Below, one piece after another: positions 8,564 through 16,500 of a DNA stretch of 64,000 bases. Origin of the DNA: Nocardioides solisilvae (GTDB lineage: Bacteria > Actinomycetota > Actinomycetes > Propionibacteriales > Nocardioidaceae); the NCBI RefSeq assembly GCF_003194625.1, contig NZ_QHKX01000004.1, positions 351,529-415,528 of the forward strand. Direction: 5' to 3'. Position 1 is the first letter of the stretch; every line of letters starts with the position of its first letter. Both the position numbers and the translations under genes were made by a program. Under the pieces are notes generated by a model that was not told the DNA's origin, searched no databases, and saw nothing but the letters and a program-made list of their open reading frames with translations.

Positions 8564-9484
8564 AGCGCTGGGCCTCGGCGACCATGCTCACGATCCGGGC
8601 GAGCATCCTGTCCCGCCCGACGGCGTCGGCGCGCAGCACGAGCGCACCGGTGGAGTTGAGGGTGCCGCCGATGGCGGCGTCGCCGACCGCCTGGGTGACC
8701 GTCATGGACTCTCCCGTGACGAGGGACTCGTCCACCGCGGACCGGCCGTCCTCCACGGTCCCGTCGACGGGGACCTTCTCGCCGGGCCGCACGCGCAGCA
8801 GGTCCCCGATCCGCACCTGGTCGAGCGTGACCTCCTCCTCGGTGCCGTCCTCGCGGATCCGGCGTGCGGTCCTCGGGGACAGGTCGAGGAGCGCCTCGAG
8901 CGCTCGGCCGGTCGCCTCGCGGGCCCGGAGCTCCAGGACCTGCCCCAGCAGGACGAGCGTGGTGATGACGGCGGCCGCCTCGAAGTACACCTCGACGGCC
9001 CCGTCCTCGCGGAACGCCTCGGGGAAGATCGCGGGTGCCACAGTCGCGACGACGGAGAACAGCCAGGCGACGCCGGTGCCCATCGCGATCAACGTGAACA
9101 TGTTCAGGTGACAGGTCCGCACGGACGCCGACCCGCGGACGCAGAAGGGCCAGCCGGCCCAGAGCACGACCGGCGTGGCCAGGGCGAGCTGCGTCCACGC
9201 GGAGGTCGTCGGGGTGACCTCGTCGTGCAGCCACGGGACGAGGTCACGGCCCATCCCGAGGACCACGACCGGGACGGACAGGGCCACGCCGACCCAGAAG
9301 CGACGGGTCATGTCGCTGAGCTCTGCCGAGGGTCAGGCGTCCGCGGTGACGACGACGGGCTCCAGCGCCATCCCGCAGATGGGACAGGTCCCGGGCCGTC
9401 CTGACGGATCTCCGGGTGCATCGGGCACGTGTACTCCACCGTCTGGTCGGAGGCCCGGTCATGGACGGAACGGGTACTGGACAT
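8562..9484 (-). pseudogene. Heavy-metal P1B-type ATPase (CopA/CopB-like), frameshifted and truncated
   Basis: Reading from an ATG at 9484 gives a metal-binding start with YTCPMHPEIRQDG. Near 9390 a one-base loss shifts the frame; the continuation TCPICGMALEPVVVTADA lies in another frame and ends at a TGA. After that stop, from 9311, come the membrane segments (MTRRFWVGVALSVPVV onward), the actuator region GTLNSTGALVLRADAVG and TGESMTV, ending at MVAEAQRS. The phosphorylation motif DKTGT, the ATP-binding domain and the last helices are gone, because the frame enters the metallo-beta-lactamase remnant. The gene is inactive as an ATPase. Confidence 0.85.
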
Positions 9485-9492
9485 GCCTTCAT

Positions 9493-9520
9493 GGCATACC
9501 CCATGGGGGTACCCTGTCAA
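9493..9520 (-). promoter_or_regulatory. Metal-responsive promoter with CsoR-type operator
   Basis: On the minus strand TTGACA (plus 9515-9520) and TATGCC (plus 9493-9498) form -35 and -10 boxes with a 16-bp spacer. The spacer contains the inverted repeat TACCCC-ATG-GGGGTA (9497-9511), a C/G-tract dyad like known CsoR copper operators. It sits just upstream of the dead heavy-metal ATPase gene. The regulator gene is not in the window. Confidence 0.55.
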
Positions 9521-9610
9521 GGGTCTCCGGGCACGGCTCCGCGGACGCCACCACGGATGGCGTCGAGGGGGAACCGGTCGAGAGACCGAGCCCCGGGGTC
9601 CGTCGGTCGC

Positions 9611-11113
9611 TCAGCGCGCCTCGGGACGCACGTGGGGGAAGAGGATGGTCTCGCGGATCCCGGTGCCCGTGAACAGCATGATCATCCGGTCGATGCCGAT
9701 GCCCAGGCCGCCCATGGGGGGCGCGCCGTACTCCAGGGCGCGGAGGAAGTCCTCGTCCACCTGCATGGCCTCCGGGTCGCCGCCGGCGGCGAGCAGGCTC
9801 TGCGCCTCCAGCACCTCGCGCTGGACCACCGGGTCGACGAGCTCGGAGAACGCCGTGCCGCGCTCGATCCCGCCGATGATGAGGTCCCACGCCTCGATGA
9901 GTCCCGGCTTCGACCGGTGCGGCCGAGCCAGCGGCTGGGCCGACGGCGGGTAGTCGCACAGGAAGGTCGGCTGGACCAGCGTGGGCTCGACCAGCTCGGA
10001 GAGCAGCTCGAGGACGAGCTTCTCCGCGTCCCAGTCGGGGTGGCCCTCGAGCTCGTGCGCGGCGAGCAGCTCGCGCAGGCGCTCGGCCGGCGTCTCCGGG
10101 GTGACCTCCTCGCCGACGGCCTCGGAGACGGCTTCGTGGACAGGGAGCCACCTCCACTCCGCATCCAGGTCCACCGGCCCGGCGGGAGTGTCGACGACGC
10201 GTGAGCCGACGGCGTCCGCGGCCGCCAGGAAGAGGTCGCGGGTCAGCACGGCCATGCTGTGCTGGTCACCGTAGGCCTGGTAGGCCTCGAGCATGGTGAA
10301 CTCGGGCGAGTGGGTCGAGTCGACACCCTCGTTGCGGAAGATGCGACCGAGCTCGAAGACCCTGTCCACCCCTCCGACCACCGCCTTCTTCAGGCTGAGC
10401 TCCAGCGCGATCCGCAGGGTCATCTCCTGGTCGAACGCGTTCATGTGGGTCCGGAACGGACGTGCCTTGGCACCGCCGTGGACGGACTGCAGGACCGGGG
10501 TCTCGATCTCGATGTAGTCCTGCGCCTCGAGCGTGCTGCGCAGCGCACGGGTGATGGCGGACCTGGTGCGCACCATGTCCCGCGCCTCCTGGCGCACGAT
10601 CAGGTCGACGTACCGCTGGCGCACACGAGTCTCGTCGGACAGGTCCTTGTGCAGCACCGGGAGCGGCCGCAACGCCTTGGACGCCATCTCCCAGCGCGTG
10701 GCGAGGACGGACAGCTCGCCGCGCCGCGACGAGATGACCCGACCCTCGACGAGGACGTGGTCCCCGAGGTCGACGTACCGCTTCCAGCGCTCGAGCTCGT
10801 CGGCGCCGACGCCGTCCAGGGACACCATCACCTGCAGCCGGGTCCCGTCGCCCTCCTGGAGGGAGGCGAAGCAGAGCTTGCCGGAGTTGCGCATGAACAT
10901 CACGCGCCCGGCGACTCCCACCGTGTCGTCGGTCTCCTCGCCGGTGGCCAGGTGCGACCACCCGGCCACCACCCCGGCCAGGCTGTGGGTGCGCGCGACC
11001 GCGACGGGGTAGGGGTCGTGACCGGTCTCGAGGAGCGCAGCCCGCTTCGCGGCCCGGACCGCTTCCTGCGAGGCGAGGCCCTCGGCGCCGTCAATGACCG
11101 ACTCGTTGCTCAT
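9611..11113 (-). CDS. lysS: Lysyl-tRNA synthetase, class II (second-type, LysX-like catalytic region)
   Basis: A 500-residue class II synthetase that charges tRNA-Lys. The N-terminal OB fold holds VGVAGRVMFMRNSGKLCFA. Class II motif 2 region is VFELGRIFRNEGVDSTHSPEFTML in pieces, and motif 3 is GLGIGIDRMIMLFTG. The segment LARPHRSKPGLIEAW and ERGTAFSELVDPVVQRE resembles the catalytic part of LysX-type enzymes more than classic LysS. No N-terminal membrane domain is present. The start is the ATG at 11113; the longer frame upstream is not homologous. A second, standard lysS elsewhere in the genome would be expected. Confidence 0.9.
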   Translation of the reverse strand: MSNESVIDGAEGLASQEAVRAAKRAALLETGHDPYPVAVARTHSLAGVVAGWSHLATGEETDDTVGVAGRVMFMRNSGKLCFASLQEGDGTRLQVMVSLDGVGADELERWKRYVDLGDHVLVEGRVISSRRGELSVLATRWEMASKALRPLPVLHKDLSDETRVRQRYVDLIVRQEARDMVRTRSAITRALRSTLEAQDYIEIETPVLQSVHGGAKARPFRTHMNAFDQEMTLRIALELSLKKAVVGGVDRVFELGRIFRNEGVDSTHSPEFTMLEAYQAYGDQHSMAVLTRDLFLAAADAVGSRVVDTPAGPVDLDAEWRWLPVHEAVSEAVGEEVTPETPAERLRELLAAHELEGHPDWDAEKLVLELLSELVEPTLVQPTFLCDYPPSAQPLARPHRSKPGLIEAWDLIIGGIERGTAFSELVDPVVQREVLEAQSLLAAGGDPEAMQVDEDFLRALEYGAPPMGGLGIGIDRMIMLFTGTGIRETILFPHVRPEAR

Positions 11114-11186
11114 GGGACGCCATGCTACGGACCGCTCCGGTGCGAAAGCGGGCCGGGTCTCGCGTCCCGTCGGGCGAATCGTCCGC

Positions 11187-11354
11187 CTACGCCAGCCCGT
11201 CATCCCCCGGGTCCGGCGCCCTCGGGGCCTGCTCGTCGGCCGCGTGCAGGACGGACTCCCGGACCCGATCCCAATGCCGGCTCCACGCCTCCACGGGGCA
11301 CGCACGCTCGAGCACCCCGAGCTGGGAGTCGAGCACCGCCAGCTCGGCGCTCAT
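11187..11354 (-). CDS. Small hypothetical protein or gene fragment
   Basis: A 55-codon frame starting at the ATG at 11354 and ending at a TAG at 11187. The predicted peptide begins MSAELAVLDSQLGVLERA and is an amphipathic, charged helix with a polar acidic tail. Its codon pattern looks protein-like, with G/C at third positions. An in-frame stop lies 21 nt upstream of the ATG, so this is not an internal part of a longer frame. It sits between the lysS start and the glycosyltransferase relic. It could be a remnant. I do not recognise it. Confidence 0.3.
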   Translation of the reverse strand: MSAELAVLDSQLGVLERACPVEAWSRHWDRVRESVLHAADEQAPRAPDPGDDGLA

Positions 11355-11355
11355 C

Positions 11356-12282
11356 GCGGATGGGAGGTTCCTCAGGCCCTACGTCGACGCCGCGGACCTC
11401 GTGGTCTTCTCCCGCGCGGCGTACGCCCCCACCTGGATGGACCCCCGCCGCGTCCGGGTCATCGCCCTTTCGCTGGACCCGTTCAGCGCCAAGAACGCCG
11501 CACTCGCCCCGCCGACGTCGACGCGACCCTGAGCCGGACCGGACTGGTGGCTCGGCCGGCGGTCAGGGGCAGCATCAGCTTCGCGCGGCGGGACGGCACC
11601 ACCGGCACCGTGCGACCCCACACCAACCTCGTGGGGGCGGGAGACATCGTGCCCTCGGACGCGCGTGTCGTCCTGCAGGTCAGCCGCTGGGACCGGCTCA
11701 AGGACATGGCGGGGGTCCTGAACGGCTTCGGCACCCACCTCTCGAGGTGGTCTGCCGACGCGCACCTGGTGCTGGTCGGACCCGACGTGCTCGGGGTGGG
11801 CGACGACCCCGAGGGCGCGGAGGTCCTCTTCGAGTGCGTGGACCTCTGGAGAAGCCTGCCCCCCCCCGCGGCCCAGCGGCGTTCGCACCTCGTCTCGCTG
11901 CCCATGGACGACGTCGGCGAGAACGCCCACCTCGTCAACGCCCTGCAGCGGCATGCGGCGGTCGTCGTGCAGAAGAGCCTCGTCGAGGGCTTCGGCCTGA
12001 CGGTGACCGAGCCCATGTGGAAGGGCCGCCCAGTGGTCGCCTCGGCGGTCGGCGGTGTGCGAGACCAGATCGTGGACGGGGTGAGCGGCCTGCTCCTGGA
12101 GGACCCGACCGACCTGGACCGGTTCGCGGACCCCGTGACCAGCGTGCTCGAGGACGACGAGCTCGCCTCGCGGTTGGGCGCGGCGGCAGCGCGGCGGGTT
12201 CGGGACCAGTACCTGCCCCGACCGTCACCTGACCCAGTACGCCGATCTGTTGGACGAGCTCCAGGACGGGACGGCGTCCTAG
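11356..12282 (+). pseudogene. Glycosyltransferase family 4 relic (trehalose-synthase-like)
   Basis: The sequence starts abruptly inside a GT4 protein: FLRPYVDAADLVVFSRAAY, then VRVIALSLDPFSAKNAALAP. Near 11510 the frame shifts to ADVDATLSRTGLV, followed by VVLQVSRWDRLKDMAGVL, LVGPDVLGVGDD, VVQKSLVEGFGLTVTEPMWKG in parts, and AVGGVRDQIVDG. Near 12215 a second shift restores DRHLTQYADLLDELQDG and a TAG at 12280. The first 150 or so residues are missing. The pattern resembles TreT-type trehalose synthases (GT4), but the gene is non-functional as it stands. Confidence 0.75.
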
Positions 12283-12332
12283 CGCCCAACGCGCCGTGGC
12301 TCGCTCGACGACCCAGTCGACCCCTCCAACGC

Positions 12333-12369
12333 TTTCAGGCCCGGAGATCGGCGATCTCCGAGCCTGAAA
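12333..12369. terminator. Strong hairpin beside the left att-like repeat
   Basis: TTTCAGGC and CGGAGATC on one arm pair with GATCTCCG and GCCTGAAA on the other, with one mismatch and a 3-nt loop. The stem is about 16 bp. It abuts the tRNA-Pro-like repeat at 12371 on the outer side. If the left repeat was once the 3' end of the tRNA gene, this would be the ancestral tRNA terminator. There is no clear U-tract. Confidence 0.45.
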
Positions 12370-12370
12370 T

Positions 12371-12408
12371 TCGGTCGGGCTGACAGGACTTGAACCTGCG
12401 ATCCCTTG
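12371..12408 (-). repeat. Partial tRNA-Pro 3' end, putative att site (left border)
   Basis: These 38 bases match 39348-39385, the 3' end of the intact tRNA-Pro gene plus 4 flanking bases, at 36 of 38 positions and in the same orientation. The T arm and acceptor 3' strand are retained (CAGCCCGA on the minus strand). The anticodon arm and 5' half are absent, so this is not a tRNA gene. The natural reading is the far attachment-site copy of an island integrated into tRNA-Pro. The gene-free stretch to 12697 holds a GGGGC-TTTCG-GCCCC hairpin near 12475 and the arm-like repeats. Confidence 0.7.
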
Positions 12409-12534
12409 GAGGAATCAGGCCCATTTCTGGCAGTACCGAAAAGTTCGGAAAAACGTCGAAACCCGCGTGGAATGGGGCTTTCGGCCCCGCGGGCACCTCC
12501 GATGATAGCCGGCCGAGACCGGCCCCAGCCGATC

Positions 12535-12556
12535 GTTTGTGGAGGGTTTATGGAGG
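12535..12556. repeat. Tandem pair of 11-bp repeats, candidate integrase arm sites (left)
   Basis: GTTTGTGGAGG (12535-12545) is followed directly by GTTTATGGAGG (12546-12556). An equivalent adjacent pair lies at 39226-39247 near the other border, on the same strand. The left pair is 126 bp inside the left tRNA-like repeat. Paired direct arm-type sites on both sides of the core are characteristic of attP sites used by tyrosine integrases. The binding role is inferred. Confidence 0.5.
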
Positions 12557-12697
12557 GTTGCAGGGTCGCGCCATGGGGAGGACCCGCGCCTTTCTTCATC
12601 AGCACCGGCGTTCCCCGTTGGTCCTCGAAGGAGAGCCCCTGCCGCCACTGCGCCGTGCGCCCGTCGGTTTCAGCTCGTCGTCGGCGACCGCAGGGTT

Positions 12698-13294
12698 TCA
12701 GCCCACGGGTTCGACGGCCCGACGCTCGGGGTCGACGAGCAGGACCGCGCCGTTGGGCACGTCCAGCCATTCCGTCGGCGGGGCCGTCGGCCCACGCAGC
12801 GCCTGGGCGGCGTACCGCACGGCGTCGCCGTGCGTGACCAGGACGACCGCGGTGCCGGCGGTAGCGGCGACGAAGGCCTCGGTCAGCACCGCGAGCATGC
12901 GCCGGCCCACCTGGGCGGGGCTCTCGCCCCCAGCGATCGGGAGGTCGATGTCCGACCAGTCGTGCTGCTCCCCCGCCCGCCAGGTCTCCTCGTAGCCCAG
13001 CCCCTCGAGGCTTCCGAGCGCCATCTCCCGCAGCCGGGGATCCTCTGCCACGGGAGCGTCCAGACGGTCGGCGACGATGTCGGCGGTCTCACTCGCTCGC
13101 ACGAGATCGCTGCTCACCACTCGCGCCTCCGTGGTGCGCCGGTCCCTCAGGAGCTGTGCCACCAGCCGCGCCGCCGACGCGGCCTGCTCGCGCCCCTTCG
13201 CCGTGAGTCTCGGATGGTGCGTCTGGCCCTGGGTCCGGCGGGCGACGTTCCACTCGGACTCGCCGTGGCGGACGAGAAGGACGGGTGCGGTCAC
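12698..13294 (-). CDS. Histidine phosphatase superfamily protein (possible alpha-ribazole phosphatase)
   Basis: A 198-residue branch-1 histidine phosphatase. LLVRHGESEWN carries the phosphorylated histidine, and VLVTHGDAVRY the second catalytic histidine. The acid/base segment is around RLREMALGSLEG. The family includes phosphoglycerate mutase-like enzymes and the cobalamin-pathway alpha-ribazole phosphatase. Its position, next to the cobN riboswitch and inside the island border, makes the latter attractive, but general family membership is all the sequence shows. The start at 13294 is a GTG. It is divergent from cobN. Confidence 0.75.
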   Translation of the reverse strand: MTAPVLLVRHGESEWNVARRTQGQTHHPRLTAKGREQAASAARLVAQLLRDRRTTEARVVSSDLVRASETADIVADRLDAPVAEDPRLREMALGSLEGLGYEETWRAGEQHDWSDIDLPIAGGESPAQVGRRMLAVLTEAFVAATAGTAVVLVTHGDAVRYAAQALRGPTAPPTEWLDVPNGAVLLVDPERRAVEPVG

Positions 13295-13384
13295 GGAGGC
13301 TCATGATGCCCCGCCTGGCGTCTTTCCGGTTGCTCGCCGGTCGATCCGGCTCCGGGGGCCGTCGTCAGGTGGCGTAGTCTCCGA

Positions 13385-13485
13385 GGACCCACGGTTCCAG
13401 GAACCCGGTGCCATTCCGGGGCGGTTCCGCCACTGTGATTCCTCCGTCGAGGACAGCCAGACACTGGCCGCGGGTGATCCCACCG
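13385..13485 (+). ncRNA. Cobalamin riboswitch upstream of cobN
   Basis: The conserved B12-riboswitch core is readable: ccggtgccattccgggg, then the hallmark CCGCCACTGTGA (about 13427-13438) and gccagacactggcc near the 3' end. Downstream, a CGGGG-cgagaa-CCCCG hairpin (13491-13506) touches the ggaggagg ribosome-binding site of cobN. That suggests translational control: cobalamin binding would mask the site. It governs the cobN-cobF-cobQ-cobK unit. Confidence 0.88.
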
Positions 13486-13523
13486 TCACACGGGGCGAGA
13501 ACCCCGGAGGAGGAACTTCGGCC

Positions 13524-16500
13524 ATGGCCGCGTCCGCACTCATCTGCCTGCTCTCCACGTCCGACACGGACCTGCTCTCGGCCCGGGCGAGCCGCGCCAG
13601 CTACGCGCTGGCCAACCCGAGCCGCAGCACCGGCTCCGAGCTCGACGCCGTGGTGGAGGGCGCCGACCTCGTCGTCGTGCGGCACCTGGGATCCCCGCAC
13701 GACCTGTGGCAGGGCCTCGACGCCGTGCGCGCCGGCGGCACCCCGCTCGTCGTGCTGGGCGGGGAGCAGCAGCCCAGCGCCGAGCTGATGGAGCTCAGCA
13801 CCGTGCCGATCGGCGTCGCCGCAGAGGCGCACCGCTACCTCGCCGAGGGTGGACCCGAGAACCTGGCACAGCTGCACGCCTTCCTGTCCGACACCGTGCT
13901 GCTGACCGGCGAGGGGTTCGAGCCGCCTGCCCCGGTCCCGGCCTGGGGCTTCGCGGAGCGGGACGCCGTCGACGGCACCGGCCTCCCCCGGGTCGGCATC
14001 CTGTACTACCGCGCTCACCAGGCTTCAGGGAACACCGCTTTCGCGCACGCCCTGGCCGACGCGGTGGACGCCACCGGACAGGCGGTCGGCGTCCCGATCT
14101 TCGCCGGGTCGCTGCGCAGCGCTCCTGACGACCTCTTCGAGGCGCTCGGCGGGCTCGATGCCCTGGTCGTCACCGTCCTGGCGGCCGGCGGCAGCGTCCC
14201 GGCTTCCGTCAGCGCCGGCGGGGACGACGAGACCTGGGACGTCGAGCGCATCGCCGCGCTCGACATCCCCGTGCTCCAGGGACTCTGCCTCACCAGCAGC
14301 CGCGAGGAGTGGGAGGCCAACGACGACGGCGTCACCCCGCTCGACTCCGCGAACCAGATCGCCATCCCCGAGTTCGACGGCCGGGTCATCACTGCGCCGT
14401 TCTCGTTCAAGGAGGTCGACGCCGAGGGGCTCCCCCGCTACGTCGCGGACCCCGAACGCTGCGCCCGGGTCGCGGCCATCGCCGTCAACCACGCACGCCT
14501 GCGGCACGTCCCGAACGCCGACAAGAAGGTCGCGCTGGTGCTCTCGGCGTACCCGACGAAGCACTCCCGCATCGGCAACGCCGTGGGCCTGGACACCCCT
14601 GTCTCGACCATCCGCCTGTTGCGCCGCCTGCGGGACGCCGGCTACGACCTCGGGGCCCCGGGTGCCGTGCCGGGCCTGGACCTCGAGGACGACACCGAGG
14701 CCGGCGACGCCCTGATCCACGCCATGATCGCCGCCGGCGGGCAGGACGAGGAGTGGCTCACGTCGGGCCAGCTCACGGACGCCCACGTCCGGATCACCAC
14801 CGAGCAGTACCGCCGCTGGACCGCGCACCTGCCCCGGGCGCTGCGCGACCGGATGACCGAGGCGTGGGGCGAGGCCCCCGGGAGGCTGTTCGTCAACGAC
14901 GCCGGCGAGATCGTCATCGCCACACTGGTCGCGGGCAACGTGGTGGTCATGATCCAGCCGCCCCGCGGCTTCGGTGAGAACCCGGTGGCGATCTACCACG
15001 ACCCCGACCTCGCGCCCACCCACCACTACCTGGCCGCCTACCGGTGGCTGGAGGCGTCGCCCGCCGAGGGCGGCTTCGGCGCGCACGCCGTGGTCCACGT
15101 CGGCAAGCACGGTTCCCTGGAGTGGCTGCCCGGGAAGAACGCCGCCCTCTCCGCGGAGTGCGGGCCCGACGCCGTCCTCGGCAGCCTGCCGCTGCTCTAC
15201 CCGTTCCTGGTCAACGACCCCGGGGAGGGGGCCCAGGCGAAGCGCCGCGCCCACGCGACGATCGTGGACCACCTGATCCCGCCGATGGCCCGGGCGGAGA
15301 CCTACGGCGACATCGCCCGGCTCGAGCAGCTCCTCGACGAGTACGGCAACATTGCCGCGATGGACCCAGCCAAGCTGCCGGCGATCCGCGGGGAGATCTG
15401 GCAGCTGATGAAGGCCGCCGAGATGCACCGCGACCTGGGACTGGAGGAGCGGCCGGACGACGAGGAGTTCGACGACTTCCTGCTCCACGTCGACGGCTGG
15501 CTGTGCGAGATCAAGGACGTGCAGATCCGTGACGGCCTGCACGTCCTGGGCCAGGCGCCGGCCGGCGAGGCACTGGTCAACCTCGTGCTCGCCGTGCTCC
15601 GCGCCTCCCAGGTGTGGGGCGGCGTCGGCAACGCGGTGCCGGGCCTGCGCGCAGCCCTGGGGTTGTCGGAGGGTGCGAGCACCGCCGAGGTCGACGCCTT
15701 CGAGGCCGAGGCCCGCCGGCTCGTGGAGGCGCTCGCCGCGGCCGGGTGGGACCCGTCGGCGGTCGACGTCCTGCACGAGGACCCCGCCGTCCGGTCGGCC
15801 CTGGCCTTCGCGGCGACGGAGGTGGTGCCCCGGTTGGCGAGCACCACGGACGAGATGGACGTGCTGCTGCACGCGCTCGACGGCGGGTACGTCCCGGCCG
15901 GGCCCTCGGGGTCCCCGCTGCGCGGGCTGGTCAACGTGCTGCCGACCGGCCGCAACTTCTACACCGTGGACCCGCGCGCGATCCCGTCGCGGCTCGCGTG
16001 GCAGACCGGGCAGACGATGGCGGAGTCGTTGGTGCAGCGCTACCTGGACGAGACCGGGGAGTACCCCGCCTCGGTCGGCCTGTCGGTGTGGGGCACCAGC
16101 GCGATGCGGACCTCGGGCGACGACGTGGCGGAGGTGCTCGCCCTGCTGGGCGTCCGCCCGGAGTGGGACGACATGTCGCGCCGGGTCAACGACCTGCGCG
16201 TCGTCGACCTGGCAGAGCTGGGCCGCCCGCGCATCGACGTGACGGTCCGCATCTCCGGCTTCTTCCGCGACGCCTTCCCGCACGTCGTGGCGATGCTCGA
16301 CGACGCCGTGCAGCTCGTCGCCGGGCTCGACGAGCCCGACGAGATGAACTTCGTCCGCGCCCACGCCCGGGCCGACCTGGCCGAGCACGGCGACGCCAGG
16401 CGGGCCACGACCCGGATCTTCGGCTCGAAGCCCGGATCGTACGGCGCCGGCATCCTCCAGGTGGTCGAGTCGGGTTCCTGGCGCGACGACGCCGACCTCG

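Noticed and set aside
9308..9484. Programmed frameshifting in the metal-binding leader of the ATPase, as known for copA
   Set aside because: The shifted frame meets a stop soon after the CPICGM motif and the gene lacks its catalytic half, so simple decay explains it better.
12371..12408. A second tRNA-Pro gene
   Set aside because: Only the T arm and acceptor 3' strand are present. Sequence beyond 12408 does not form an anticodon or D arm.
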